Positions 18,383-31,380 of a stretch of 64,000 nt of DNA are shown in pieces. The notes beneath the pieces were generated by a model. That model had not been told where the DNA came from. It did not search any database and saw only the letters and a program-made list of their open reading frames with translations. The position numbers and the translations under genes are program-made. The stretch's first letter is position 1; each line of letters starts with the position of its first letter. Origin of the DNA: Streptomyces sp. SAI-135 (GTDB lineage Bacteria > Actinomycetota > Actinomycetes > Streptomycetales > Streptomycetaceae); the NCBI RefSeq assembly GCF_029893805.1, contig NZ_JARXYP010000002.1, positions 744,001 through 808,000 of the forward strand, written 5' to 3'.

Positions 18383-19392
18383 CACCGCGACGGCCCTCGG
18401 GACGCCCCCGCTACCCGCTCTCCCTGCGGCGCCGCCCGGTGCGCTGGGAGGAACAGCGACCGACCTGGCGGCAGGCCCGGCCCGCGCTGATCGCCGAGGC
18501 GCTGAAGCGGGCTGAGGCCCGGCCGTCCGGCAACTGGTACGTCGTCGGCGCCACCCGGGACGTACGCGACGACCGGCCGCTGTCCGCCACGGTGGCCGGG
18601 CACGAACTGGTGGTGTGGCGCACCGCCGACGGGCGGCTCGCGGCGGGTCCCGGCATCTGCCCGCACCTGGGGGCACCGCTCGCCGACAGCCCGGTGCGCT
18701 GCGGGACCCTCGTCTGCCACTGGCACGGACTGGCCCTGGAGGGCGGGTCGTTCGCCGGGTGGGAGCCGCTGCCCGTGCACGACGACGGAGTACTGGTCTG
18801 GGTGCGCTTGGACCAGGTGGGCGGTGAACCGCCGACCCCGACACCGGTGGTGCCGGCCCGGCCGCGGTTGTCGCGCTCCGTCGCCGCCGTGTACACGGGG
18901 GTCGGGATGTGCGAGCCGGAGGACGTCGTGGCCAACCGGCTGGACCCCTGGCACGGCGCATGGTTCCACCCGTACTCGTTCGTCGATCTCACCGTGGTCG
19001 ACACCCCCGACGCCGAGGGAGCGGGCGAGGACGGGTTCACCGTGGACGTCTCCTTCAAGGTCGCCGGGCGGATCGTGGTGCCGGTGCGGGCCGTGTTCAC
19101 CACGCCCGGACCGCGGACGGTCCTCATGCGCATCACCGAGGGCGAGGGCGTGGGGTCGGTGGTCGAGACGCACGCGACCCCGCTCGGCCCGGACGAGTCG
19201 GGCCGGCCGCGCACCGCAGTCGTCGAGGCGGTCGTGGCCTCCTCCGCGCGTCCCGGCTTCGCCATGGCCCGCACGGCCGCCCCCGTACTGCGCCGGCTGA
19301 TGGCGGCGGGGGCGGCGCGGCTGTGGCGGGACGACCTGGCCTACGCCGAACGCCGCTGGCTGCTGCGCTCCACCGGACGTTTCCCCGGCTGA
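18379..19392 (+). CDS. Rieske 2Fe-2S protein of the carotenoid operon (crtV position)
   Basis: The 337-residue protein has a Rieske cluster site, CPH at about 94-96 and CHWH 16 residues later, in the C-x-H-x16-C-x2-H pattern. A C-terminal domain of about 190 residues resembles the uncharacterised DUF5914 domain often next to Streptomyces phytoene synthase; it has none of the obvious mononuclear-iron ligands of ring hydroxylases. Its ATG overlaps the crtB stop by 4 bp, so it belongs to the crt operon in the place called crtV in crtEIBV clusters. It may pass electrons to, or oxidise, a carotenoid; this is inference. Confidence 0.75.
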   Translation: MTPRRPSGRPRYPLSLRRRPVRWEEQRPTWRQARPALIAEALKRAEARPSGNWYVVGATRDVRDDRPLSATVAGHELVVWRTADGRLAAGPGICPHLGAPLADSPVRCGTLVCHWHGLALEGGSFAGWEPLPVHDDGVLVWVRLDQVGGEPPTPTPVVPARPRLSRSVAAVYTGVGMCEPEDVVANRLDPWHGAWFHPYSFVDLTVVDTPDAEGAGEDGFTVDVSFKVAGRIVVPVRAVFTTPGPRTVLMRITEGEGVGSVVETHATPLGPDESGRPRTAVVEAVVASSARPGFAMARTAAPVLRRLMAAGAARLWRDDLAYAERRWLLRSTGRFPG

Positions 19393-19413
19393 CCGCACCG
19401 CCCGTGCCACGGT

Positions 19414-20430
19414 TCAGCGGGGCGGGCCGGCGACCGCGTCGGGGTGATCGGTGAGGTAGTCCAGGAGCACCGACCGGAAGCTCGCGTCGGGGCCCAGTCC
19501 CAGCGCGGCGGCGCGCCGGTGGTCGAAGACCGCGGGCCATGAGCCGACGATCGCTTCGACCGCCGGGTCGGGAGCGAGGGTGACCCGGTCGGCGACCTCG
19601 TCACCGGCCACCTCGCGCAGCGTGGCGAGCATGTCGGCGACCGAGACGGTCAGAGCCGGCAGGTTCACCGGCAGCGGGCCCTCCAGGCGGCCCGGCCCGC
19701 TGCCGCGCCGGGCCTCGGCGACCCGGAGGATGCCCTCGACGGTGCGCCGGGGTGAGGACAGTGCCACGCGCAGGGCGGGATCGACCGGGCAGACGGAGGG
19801 CAGTCCCGCAAGCGGCTCGCGGACGATGCCGGACAGGAAGCCGGAGGCGGCCGCGTTGGGCCTGCCCGGGCGTACCGCGACCGTCGCCAGGCGCGCGACC
19901 CGCCCGTCGAGGAAGCCGCGGCGGGTGCAGTCCGCGATCAGCTGTTCGCACATCAGCTTCTGCGTGCCGTAACTCGACCGCGGAACCGGCAGGGTGGTCT
20001 CGCCGACCGCGGGCGGCAGGGGCACGGCCGGATCGGCGCCGTAGACGGCGACGCTGCTCGCGAACAGCATGCGCGCCGTCGGCCCGCCCGACCGGGACTG
20101 TGCCCGCGCCGCCTCCAGCAGGGCGCGGGTGACGTCCACGTTGGCGCGCATCCCGAGGTCGAAGTCGGCCTCGCACTCGGCCGACACCGCGGCGGCGAGA
20201 TGGAACAGCACGTCCACCGGCTCGGCGAACACCGCGTCCAGGTGCTCCGGCAGTTCCCCGTGCACGATCTGGACCGGCACGTGGGCACCGGGCGACATGC
20301 CGGGCCGGGGCACGCGGTCGACCAGTACCAGACGGCTGATCGGCCCACCGCCGAAGGTTCCCGTCCGCGCCAGGGCACGCGCCAGCAGTTGTCCGAGGAA
20401 CCCGGACGCACCCGTCACGACGATTCTCAC
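19414..20430 (-). CDS. NAD-dependent epimerase/dehydratase, D-erythronate dehydrogenase-like
   Basis: The 338-residue extended short-chain dehydrogenase begins VRIVVTGASGFLGQLLARAL (Rossmann fold) and has the catalytic SYGTQK (Tyr-x3-Lys). The run RVARLATVAVRPGRPNAAASG resembles DenD-type D-erythronate dehydrogenases, which oxidise C4 sugar acids at C2. GTG 20430 has GGAAGGGAT upstream. It is convergent with the crt operon, and nothing around it suggests a four-carbon acid pathway, so the substrate is uncertain. Confidence 0.78.
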   Translation of the reverse strand: MRIVVTGASGFLGQLLARALARTGTFGGGPISRLVLVDRVPRPGMSPGAHVPVQIVHGELPEHLDAVFAEPVDVLFHLAAAVSAECEADFDLGMRANVDVTRALLEAARAQSRSGGPTARMLFASSVAVYGADPAVPLPPAVGETTLPVPRSSYGTQKLMCEQLIADCTRRGFLDGRVARLATVAVRPGRPNAAASGFLSGIVREPLAGLPSVCPVDPALRVALSSPRRTVEGILRVAEARRGSGPGRLEGPLPVNLPALTVSVADMLATLREVAGDEVADRVTLAPDPAVEAIVGSWPAVFDHRRAAALGLGPDASFRSVLLDYLTDHPDAVAGPPR

Positions 20431-20536
20431 CCGTTCATCCCTTCCGAAGGCGACTTGTCCCCTCGTCGGTCCCGGAAGCGATATCAGGGCAGAACACGCA
20501 AGCCAGGACGCCCCTCTGTGCCGAACTGGTGAAAGA

Positions 20537-20566
20537 TTGACGGGGGTTGTGAGAAGCGACAAGAAT
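20537..20566 (+). promoter_or_regulatory. Candidate -35/-10 promoter for the LAETG protein gene
   Basis: TTGACG (20537-20542) and AAGAAT (20561-20566) are separated by 18 bp, close to the housekeeping HrdB consensus. Transcription would begin near 20573. That leaves too little leader for a GTG start at 20581 and fits a start near 20701. Confidence 0.4.
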
Positions 20567-20700
20567 GCGGCTCGCTCGCTGTGACTGAAGCGAGTATTGC
20601 GACGCGAGTGGCACGGCCACGGCTTGCCTTCCCAGTCTCCGCCGACCGCGGCTGCTCGTGTCCTGCCACCTCCCACATTCTCGCAACGCTAGGGCATATC

Positions 20701-21630
20701 TTGACGCGCCTTCCACGCTCCAGAACAGCGGCCGCTGTCGCCGCGACCGCCTTCCTCGCCACGGCCACCCCCCTGTTCGGGGCCGCCACCGCCCACGCCA
20801 CCCCCGGGGGCGGCTGCCAGACGGCCACGGTCCAGTACCGCCTGGTCGACTCCGCCGGCAAGCCCGTCGAGGCCGACTGGACCTCGCAGGGCGGCTTCCA
20901 CCAGTGGTCCGCCGCCCCCGGCACCGTCGAGGTGCGGCTGGCTCCGGGTCAGCAGGTCGGCGAGGGCTGCAAGTACCCGGTCTCGCTGGCCGAGTACACC
21001 ACCGAGGGACCGGACTGGTACACCTCCGGCCTCCAGACGCTCGTCGACCACGCCACGGTCTACCTCAGCGCCGCGGACCTGCCCGGCAAGGACGACGCCG
21101 ACCGGACCTGGCAGAAGCTCACCGTCAAGACGCCCGACTGCTATGGGCAGATCGACCTGTACGGCGACGACGTCATCTACGACGGCGGGTCGGGAGAGGG
21201 CCACGGTCCCGCGCCGTACCAGCCTGACAACGTCGTCACGCCCTACCACCTGATCGCCGCGTGGAACGGTGGCGACAAGTCCTGTTCGCCCGAGCAGCCG
21301 AGCTCCCCCACGCCCCCGGCCTCCCCGTCCACGCCGGACAGCCCGAGCAGCCCGCCGGCCAGCTCGCCGCCCGCGCAGGAGACGACCCCGCCGGCCACGT
21401 CCACGACGCCGCCTCCCGGCGAGACCACCCCGCCCACCACCCCGGACGTGCCTCCGCTGGAGTCGACGCCCCCCACCTCCCCGGCACCCTCGCCGAGCGA
21501 CAGCACCCCGCCGCTGGCCGAGACCGGTTCCAGCGCGCCGGTCGGCGCGATAGCCGGCGGCGCGGCCGCGGTGATCGCCCTCGGTGCCGCCGCCCTCTAC
21601 GGCACCCGCCGCCGCGCACGGCGTTCCTGA
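20701..21630 (+). CDS. LAETG-motif sortase-anchored surface protein
   Basis: Read from TTG 20701 the product is 309 residues. It has a signal peptide with a TAAAVAATAFLATATPLF core and a cut after AHA, a globular domain with several Cys (about 35-185), a Pro/Ser/Thr-rich stalk (about 190-275), and a C-terminal LAETG motif, hydrophobic span and RRRARR tail. Such class E sortase substrates are fixed to Streptomyces peptidoglycan and hold the N-domain outside. The frame is open from GTG 20581, but the extra 40 residues would spoil the signal peptide. The TTG has only a weak AGGG ribosome site, so the start is uncertain. The function of the N-domain is unknown. Confidence 0.75.
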   Translation: MTRLPRSRTAAAVAATAFLATATPLFGAATAHATPGGGCQTATVQYRLVDSAGKPVEADWTSQGGFHQWSAAPGTVEVRLAPGQQVGEGCKYPVSLAEYTTEGPDWYTSGLQTLVDHATVYLSAADLPGKDDADRTWQKLTVKTPDCYGQIDLYGDDVIYDGGSGEGHGPAPYQPDNVVTPYHLIAAWNGGDKSCSPEQPSSPTPPASPSTPDSPSSPPASSPPAQETTPPATSTTPPPGETTPPTTPDVPPLESTPPTSPAPSPSDSTPPLAETGSSAPVGAIAGGAAAVIALGAAALYGTRRRARRS

Positions 21631-21639
21631 CCGCGGCGA

Positions 21640-21700
21640 CCGCCGGCCCCGCCACACGGCGGGGCATCCGGCGGAACGGGGCGGGCACCAGCCCGCCCCG
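21640..21700. terminator. Double hairpin between convergent genes
   Basis: Hairpin 1 (21640-21674) pairs CCGCCGG and CCCCGCC with GGCGGGG and CCGGCGG, with a 3-nt bulge. Hairpin 2 (21677-21700) is a perfect 10-bp stem, CGGGGCGGGC with GCCCGCCCCG, and a 4-nt loop. They lie between the LAETG gene (ends 21630) and the leftward dehydrogenase gene (ends 21731). Confidence 0.7.
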
Positions 21701-21730
21701 CAGCACAACCCCCGTTCCCTGGAAGCCGGT

Positions 21731-22609
21731 TCAGTCCTCGCCGCGCGAGTCGCGGTCGGCCAGGCCTCCGGCGCCGAGCGGTCCCGTGTACGCGACGGGC
21801 CGTTCGGCCTCCAGGCGGGGCAGCGCGCGGCGCGAGACGCGCAGTACGAGCGGCGGCAGCGCCGCGCGCACCGGCTGGGTCAGACGCAGCCAGGCCGGCG
21901 CGTACACGGCCGTACGGCGTCGCTCCAGGCCACTCACCAGCCGGGCGGCGACCGTCTCCACGGTGTAGACCCGGCGGGCCGGTGCGGGCATGCCGGCCCG
22001 CAGTTCACGCAGGACCACATGCCGGTCGGCGTCGCGGATCATGTCGGTGTCCGTCCAGTTGAGGTAGGCGATGCCCACGCCGACACCCCGGTGGGCCACC
22101 TCCGCCCGCAGGGAGTGCGCGAAGGCCTCGGCTCCCGCCTTGGAGGCGCAGTAGGCGCTCATCAGGGGGGCCGCGCCGATGGAGGCGAGCGAGGCGATCT
22201 GGAGGAAGTAGCCCGCGGTGTCGAAGAGGTCCGGCAGGAACGCCCGGGCCGTGTGGGCGCTGCCGGTGAGATTGACCTCGACGACACGGCTCCAGGCGTC
22301 CGGCGGCGAGGTCAGGAACGGGCCGCCCTCGGCGATGCCCGCGTTCGCCACCACGGCGGAGGGCGGTCCGAGGCGGGCCCGCACCGCGTGGGCCGCGGCG
22401 GCCAGCGCGTCGGGGTCGGTCACGTCGACCTCCACGGCCAGAGCCGGCCCCGGCAGGGACTCGGCCACGGCTTCGAGCAGCGTCTTCTCGTGACCGAGCA
22501 GGGCCACCCGGGCGCCGCGCCCGGCGATCTCGCGGGCCAGGGCGGCGCCCAGACCGCGGGCGGCTCCGGTGACGACCACCGTCCGGCCGGCGAGCGGACT
22601 GTCGCGCAT
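21731..22609 (-). CDS. Short-chain dehydrogenase/reductase
   Basis: The 292-residue classical SDR has TVVVTGAARGLGAALAREIA for NAD(P) binding, VVANAGIAEGG, a catalytic Ser in LQIASLASIG and YCASKAGAEAF (Tyr-x3-Lys). About 50 extra C-terminal residues with amphipathic Arg/Leu-rich helices (APAWLRLTQPVRAAL) suggest membrane association, as in lipid- or steroid-modifying SDRs. ATG 22609 follows GAAGGAGG. It is the last gene of the unit starting at 25264. Confidence 0.85.
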   Translation of the reverse strand: MRDSPLAGRTVVVTGAARGLGAALAREIAGRGARVALLGHEKTLLEAVAESLPGPALAVEVDVTDPDALAAAAHAVRARLGPPSAVVANAGIAEGGPFLTSPPDAWSRVVEVNLTGSAHTARAFLPDLFDTAGYFLQIASLASIGAAPLMSAYCASKAGAEAFAHSLRAEVAHRGVGVGIAYLNWTDTDMIRDADRHVVLRELRAGMPAPARRVYTVETVAARLVSGLERRRTAVYAPAWLRLTQPVRAALPPLVLRVSRRALPRLEAERPVAYTGPLGAGGLADRDSRGED

Positions 22610-22653
22610 GGTCGGCCTCCTTCCGTGAGACGCGCGCCCTGACACGGCCTCTC

Positions 22654-23116
22654 TCAGCTCTCGCGGGCGGACGGGCGGGCGGTGTGGTCGGGGTGGCCCC
22701 GGGTGCGGCGGTCCTCCTTCATTTCCGCCTCGTACAAGTGGTCGCGGCCCTGCGCGAGTTCCTGGACCGCGCTCGCCTCCAGCTGCTGGAAGGGCCGGTA
22801 GTAGGTGGCGTTGTAGGCCTCGACGATCTGGAACGTCCAGTGTCCGGGGATGACATTGCGCCCCAGGATTTCGGAGCGGACCTTCGCGGCCCATTCGGGA
22901 TGACCCGCCTCCTCCAACAGGCGCACGGCACGGTCCAGTTCGAGATCGGCCGTACCGGTGAGCTGGTGGAAGTCGTACAGCCGGCCCCTGGCCCCGCTCG
23001 GTCGTCTCCAGTGCCTTGGACAGCGCCCCGAGGGCCTCGACGGTCGTGTCGTCGACGCCTGCGGGGCGCCGATGGTCACGGTCGGGGCCGCCGGCGGCCT
23101 CCTCGTGTGGGTTCAC
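22654..23116 (-). pseudogene. Small conserved protein gene with a +1 frameshift
   Basis: GTG 23116 has a fine GAGGAGAAAC ribosome site and opens an acidic, helical frame (DDTTVEALGALSKALETTER). The continuation DFHQLTGTADLELDRAV, down to the stop at 22654, lies in a different frame. Removing one C from the CCCC run at 22992-22995 joins them into one 153-residue protein. The product looks like a soluble all-helical protein with HWTFQIVEAYNATYYRPF near the middle; I do not recognise its function. Either the gene is broken or the extra base is a sequencing error. An ATG at 23079 in the downstream frame could give a 141-residue product but has no matching N-terminal sequence. Confidence 0.6.
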
Positions 23117-23163
23117 TGTTTCTCCTCGACGGATACGGCCGCCCCGGCGGGCGGCGCCCTGGT

Positions 23164-24783
23164 TCAGCGCCTGCTTCCGGTGCGGTCGCGGCGGGTCAGG
23201 AGTCGTTGGGCGCGGGCGAGACCGGGGGGCCGGTGGCGGTGCAGGGCGGCCCGTGCCGCGTTGGCGCCCGGCGCTCCGTGCACTCCGCCGCCCGGGTGGG
23301 CGCCGGAGGACGCCAGGAAGAGCCCCGGGACCGGGGTCTCCGGGCGTCCGGTGCCGGGCACGGGCCGGAAGACGAGCTGCTGGTGGAGGGCGGTGGTGCC
23401 TCCGTTGATGGCGCCGTCGGCCAGATTGGCGTCCAGGGCCTGGAGGGTCGGGGGCGCCAGGATGCGGCGGGCGCGGATCAGGGTCCGGAAGCCGGGCGCG
23501 AACCGTTCCACCTGGTGTTCGACCCGGTCGGCCATGCGTTCCTGGTCCTTGGTGTCCCAGTGGCCGGTGATGCCCTCGTCCGCGGCGTCGGAGCCGATCT
23601 CGTGGGGGACGTGGGTGTAGGCCCAGGCCGATTCGGTGCCCTGCGGGGAGCGGGTGGAGTCGGCGGTGGTCATCTGCCCGAACAGCAGGAAGGGCCGGTC
23701 CGGGACCTGCCGCATGGCGAGCTGCGCGGCGAAGCGGGTGAGTTCGTCGACGCCGTCGGCGAGGTGGACGGTGCCGGCCCGGGATGCCTGCTCGGCCCGC
23801 CAGGGCACCGGGCCGTCGAGCGCCCAGTCGACCTTGAACGTGGCGAAGTCCCACTGGAAGCGGCGCAGATCGTCCAGGAGCTGCGCCGGCAGGTGCTCGG
23901 GGTCGATCAGGCTCCCGTACAGCGCGGGCACCGACACGTCGGCCAGCACCGCCCGGCGAGCCGGTACCGCGTCGCCCGCCGCCGTACGGACGCCGACGGC
24001 GCGGCCGCCGCGCACGACGATCTCGTCGACGCGCTGCCCGCAGCGGACCCGCCCGCCCCGGGCCTGCAGCCGGCGGGTCAGGGCCTGGATCAGGGCGCCG
24101 GAGCCGCCGACGGGCACGGGGAAGCCGTACGTCTGCCCGAGCATGGCCATCAGCCAGCCGAAGCCGCCGCTGCCCGCGGATTCGGGGGCGAGGTCGGCGT
24201 GCAGGGCGTTGCCCGCCAGCAGCAGCCGGCCGCCCTGTCCGCGGAACTCCTCCTCACCCATCCGCCGTACCGGAAGGACCAGGGACCGGGCCATCCGCAG
24301 ACCGCCCGCGGCCCGCAGCCGCCAGGCCAGGCGGGCCGTCGCGCGGACCGGCGGGAAGGGCGTGAACAGGGCGTCCAGAAGGTCGGGGCGCAGAAGCTGC
24401 CACACGTCGTGAAGCCGGCGCCAGGCGTCCCCGTCGCCCGGTGCGAAGGCGTCGAGGGACTCGGCGGTGATGTCGAGATCGCGGTCCAGGACGGCGCAGC
24501 TGCCGTCGGTCAGAGGGTGTGCGAGCACGCTCGGCGCGTTGCTCCAGCGCAGCCCGTGGTCCTCCAGGCGCAGTGCGGCCAGGACCGGGGAGGCGGCGGC
24601 GAGCGGGTAGAAGGAGCTGAAGAGGTCGTTGACGAAGGCGGGATCGACGCCACGGTCGTGGCGCACCGCGCCGCCCGGCTCCGGCTGTTCCTCCAGCACC
24701 TCGACGCTCCAGCCGGCGTCGGCCAGCACGTTGGCGGCGACCAGACCGTTGGGACCCGCGCCGATGACCACGGCGTCAGGCAT
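23164..24783 (-). CDS. CrtI-like FAD-dependent oxidoreductase (PYROXD2-type)
   Basis: The 539-residue protein has DAVVIGAGPNGLVAANVLAD and LEEQPEPGGAV at the N-terminus and a C-terminal FLASSGAHPGGGVHGAPGANA block. It belongs to the phytoene-dehydrogenase-related family rather than crtI itself; the substrate is unknown. Its ATG overlaps the stop of the SRPBCC gene by 8 bp, so the two are translationally coupled. With the SDR downstream it may oxidise a lipid or isoprenoid; proximity to the crt cluster is suggestive only. Confidence 0.85.
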   Translation of the reverse strand: MPDAVVIGAGPNGLVAANVLADAGWSVEVLEEQPEPGGAVRHDRGVDPAFVNDLFSSFYPLAAASPVLAALRLEDHGLRWSNAPSVLAHPLTDGSCAVLDRDLDITAESLDAFAPGDGDAWRRLHDVWQLLRPDLLDALFTPFPPVRATARLAWRLRAAGGLRMARSLVLPVRRMGEEEFRGQGGRLLLAGNALHADLAPESAGSGGFGWLMAMLGQTYGFPVPVGGSGALIQALTRRLQARGGRVRCGQRVDEIVVRGGRAVGVRTAAGDAVPARRAVLADVSVPALYGSLIDPEHLPAQLLDDLRRFQWDFATFKVDWALDGPVPWRAEQASRAGTVHLADGVDELTRFAAQLAMRQVPDRPFLLFGQMTTADSTRSPQGTESAWAYTHVPHEIGSDAADEGITGHWDTKDQERMADRVEHQVERFAPGFRTLIRARRILAPPTLQALDANLADGAINGGTTALHQQLVFRPVPGTGRPETPVPGLFLASSGAHPGGGVHGAPGANAARAALHRHRPPGLARAQRLLTRRDRTGSRR

Positions 24784-25264
24784 GACCGGCCACCCCCGCG
24801 TCCGGTACCGCCGCGGGGCGCGGTTCCTCGCGGGCGGCGTCCTCGCACAGGCGGGCCAGCCGGGCCAGCATGGTGCGGTGGCGCAGCTGGATCAGCGCGT
24901 CGAAGCCGACGTTGTGCAGCCGGCCACCGGCTCCCCGCAGGGGATGCTCGTCCACGATGACCAGGCACTGTTCGCCCCAGGGCCGCAGTTCGACCGCGAT
25001 GCGGGCCGTGCCCAGTACGCCGGCGTGGGCTTCCAGCTCCAGACCGACGCCTTCCTCACAGCGGCGTACGACCGTCTCGTTCTCCAGCCGGAGGGGGCCG
25101 AGCCGGACCTGGAACCGGATCGCGGCGTCCTTGTTCGGCCACTTCCCCCGGACCGGCTCGGACCGGGAGGTGCCCACGACCCACTCCGCGTAACGGTGAC
25201 CGTCGGCAAGGACGTCCCACACAGTACTCGGACTCACTCGGATCAGGCGATGGCGACGAGCCAC
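24776..25264 (-). CDS. SRPBCC (START-like) family protein
   Basis: The 162-residue protein shows the SRPBCC pattern: a first strand RRHRLIRVSPSTVWDVLADG, then YAEWVVGTS, and a long C-terminal helix IQLRHRTMLARLARLCEDA. These proteins form a deep hydrophobic pocket for lipids or polyketide/isoprenoid ligands. GTG 25264 follows GGAGGTATCC at correct spacing. It opens a unit with the CrtI-like oxidoreductase, and a ligand-presenting partnership is a reasonable guess. Confidence 0.82.
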   Translation of the reverse strand: MARRHRLIRVSPSTVWDVLADGHRYAEWVVGTSRSEPVRGKWPNKDAAIRFQVRLGPLRLENETVVRRCEEGVGLELEAHAGVLGTARIAVELRPWGEQCLVIVDEHPLRGAGGRLHNVGFDALIQLRHRTMLARLARLCEDAAREEPRPAAVPDAGVAGHA

Positions 25265-25788
25265 GGATACCTCCAGGACTGTGTGTACAGACGGCTTCCG
25301 TCGTGAGCCCCCGGCCGGATGCACCGTTTTGTTCCGATATTTTCTCGGGGTCACGGTGCGGCGCGCACCCTGGGCGGTCCGACCGGTGAGGAGTGCCCAT
25401 GCCGGGAGAGTTCAAAGCGCCGAGGCAAGCCGATCTCCCGCCCCGCGGGCCGCGCGGGACAGCAGCCGTCGACGCGCCTGAGCCGTCCGCTCCTGGGGGA
25501 GCCGGCGGGGCCGATCCGGGCCCCCGCGGATGCGTTCTGGCACCCGCAGCCTCGCCGACCGCCCGGGACGGCAATCGGCGACGCGACTGAGCCGTACGGG
25601 TGACACCGAGTGGGCGGCACCGCCGGACCGGATCCGGCCGGGGGTCGCGGTCCTGCGCGGATGCCTCCCACGGCAGGCTCGGCCGGCCGGCGTGGCCCCG
25701 CCCGCAGGGTCGGCAAAACGCGCCGTCGCCGAGCCCGGCGTGGCGTGGCGTGGCGTGTCGATTCTTCGGCGCGCAGGCAGACGCGCGC
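25265..25788. other. 524-bp intergenic region without a recognisable gene
   Basis: No frame here shows gene-like protein sequence. The only AT-rich patch (about 25325-25350, including CCGATATTTTCTCGG with CCGA/TCGG arms) lies 60-85 bp upstream of the SRPBCC start and may contain its promoter. Four tandem copies of GGCGT occur at 25737-25756, just beyond the end of the anti-sigma gene. Nothing else stands out. Confidence 0.5.
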
Positions 25789-26211
25789 CTACTCCAGCGG
25801 ATCGTCGAACAGCGTCAGGCGGGCCGTGACGCACTTGCCGACCGGTTCCCGACGCACCTCTATGCCCTGGACGACCGCCATCACGATCTCCAGGCCGTGC
25901 TGACCCACCCGTCCCGCGTCGGCGGCGCGAGCCAGCGGGAGGGTCGGGTCGGTGTCCCAGACCTCGATCTCCAGCATGGTGTCGGCGATGCGCAGGTGCA
26001 GCAGCACCGGACCCGGCGCGTACTTCAGCGCGTTGGTGACCAGTTCGCTGACCACCAGCTGCCCCAGGTCCATGGCGCGGGCCGAGACCGGCAGCCCGTA
26101 CTCCCCCTGCACCCGCGTCAGGAACTTCGACGTCTGGGCCCGCGCGTCGGCGATACAGCCGTCCGCTCCGTCCAGGGCCACGGTCACCTCGGCAGGTGCG
26201 GCTTCCGGCAT
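25789..26211 (-). CDS. Anti-sigma-type ATP-binding protein (RsbW/SpoIIAB-like)
   Basis: The 140-residue single HATPase domain carries an N-box LGQLVVSELVTNALKYAPGPV (about 50-70) and a G1 box VWDTDPTLP, with a GRVGQHGLEIV lid. This class binds sigma factors or STAS antagonists and can phosphorylate the STAS serine. ATG 26211 has GAGGAG 10 bases upstream; ATG 26271 in frame is less supported. The STAS gene diverges from it 220 bp away, a natural partner-switching pair. Confidence 0.82.
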   Translation of the reverse strand: MPEAAPAEVTVALDGADGCIADARAQTSKFLTRVQGEYGLPVSARAMDLGQLVVSELVTNALKYAPGPVLLHLRIADTMLEIEVWDTDPTLPLARAADAGRVGQHGLEIVMAVVQGIEVRREPVGKCVTARLTLFDDPLE

Positions 26212-26431
26212 CCGCGAACACTCCTCAGGCAGGACCCGCACCCTGCCGACCATCTCCAGTACCCCGTTCATGAGCGCGCGGATACCCCGTGATTCCTTCC
26301 TTACGCCTGTGCCGCGCTGTTCCTGTGCGGCGGACGAACTGAAAGGCTCTCTCATGCATCGCGCCGGGACTTCCGGGGCAGCGGTGGCACCAAGGACGTG
26401 GCAGCCCCCATCGAGTGCGCAGAGGACGCAA

Positions 26432-26812
26432 GTGGTAGACAACCGGGAAGCAGCGGGTCACGGCACACTGGCCGTGACCCGGACCGACGCCGACGGCATC
26501 ACCGTCCTCGGCCTCGACGGAGAGATCGACCACCAGAGCGTGGGCGGCCTGACGCGGGCCCTGGCTCCGGCGGACGCCTCCGTGCAGCAGCGGGTCGTCA
26601 TCGATCTGAGCCGGGTCACGTTCATGGACTCCAGCGGAGTCAACGCCCTGATCGCCGCCTTCCAGGCCGCCGGGGCCGCCGGGGGCTGGCTGCGGCTCGT
26701 GGTGGTGCGGGGTGCCGTCCTGCGCACCCTGCAGCTCGTGGGGCTCGACACCGTCATCCCCTTCCACCCGACCCTGGAGGAGGCCCTCGGTTCGACGCGG
26801 CCGGATCCGTGA
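26432..26812 (+). CDS. STAS-domain anti-sigma factor antagonist
   Basis: The 126-residue STAS protein contains [13 protein letters not shown] and the phosphorylation-site segment [18 protein letters not shown], with the usual Asp-Ser-Ser-Gly. When unphosphorylated it should bind the partner kinase and free a sigma factor. GTG 26432 is preceded by AGAGGACGC. It lies 244 bp upstream of the hybrid kinase and in the same direction, and the PP2C phosphatase at 31381 could dephosphorylate it. Confidence 0.88.
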   Translation: MVDNREAAGHGTLAVTRTDADGITVLGLDGEIDHQSVGGLTRALAPADASVQQRVVIDLSRVTFMDSSGVNALIAAFQAAGAAGGWLRLVVVRGAVLRTLQLVGLDTVIPFHPTLEEALGSTRPDP

Positions 26813-27056
26813 AAATCGGTTCGAGTACCCCGGATCGTCACCCTCACACCATCGTCTCGATCCCTTTTTCCGGCGTGTCACAACCCGCTCCCCGGCCTTT
26901 TGTCGCTGCTCATCACCTGGGTTAATCTTCGACGGATTTCTCATCGGGCAGCTCCGTGGGGTGCGGGATTGTCGCTGGTGAGCGGGCCCTTGACGAGCCC
27001 GGCACGGTTCCGAGTCCTCGGTGCGGGGGCTCTTGGGGAGCGGAACGAGGGTGCGC

Positions 27057-31322
<4,266 letters not shown>

Positions 31323-31380
31323 GCACACGCAGCGCCCCCCAGCCGACCGTGTGACGTCCCAGCCGAGGAACAGGCCCACC

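Noticed and set aside
20581..20700. GTG 20581 as start of the LAETG protein
   Set aside because: It would place 40 mixed residues before the signal peptide and sits too close to the predicted transcript start.
25737..25756. Tandem GGCGT repeats as a possible mobile-element end or CRISPR
   Set aside because: Only four 5-bp copies, without spacers, flanking duplications or nearby transposase.
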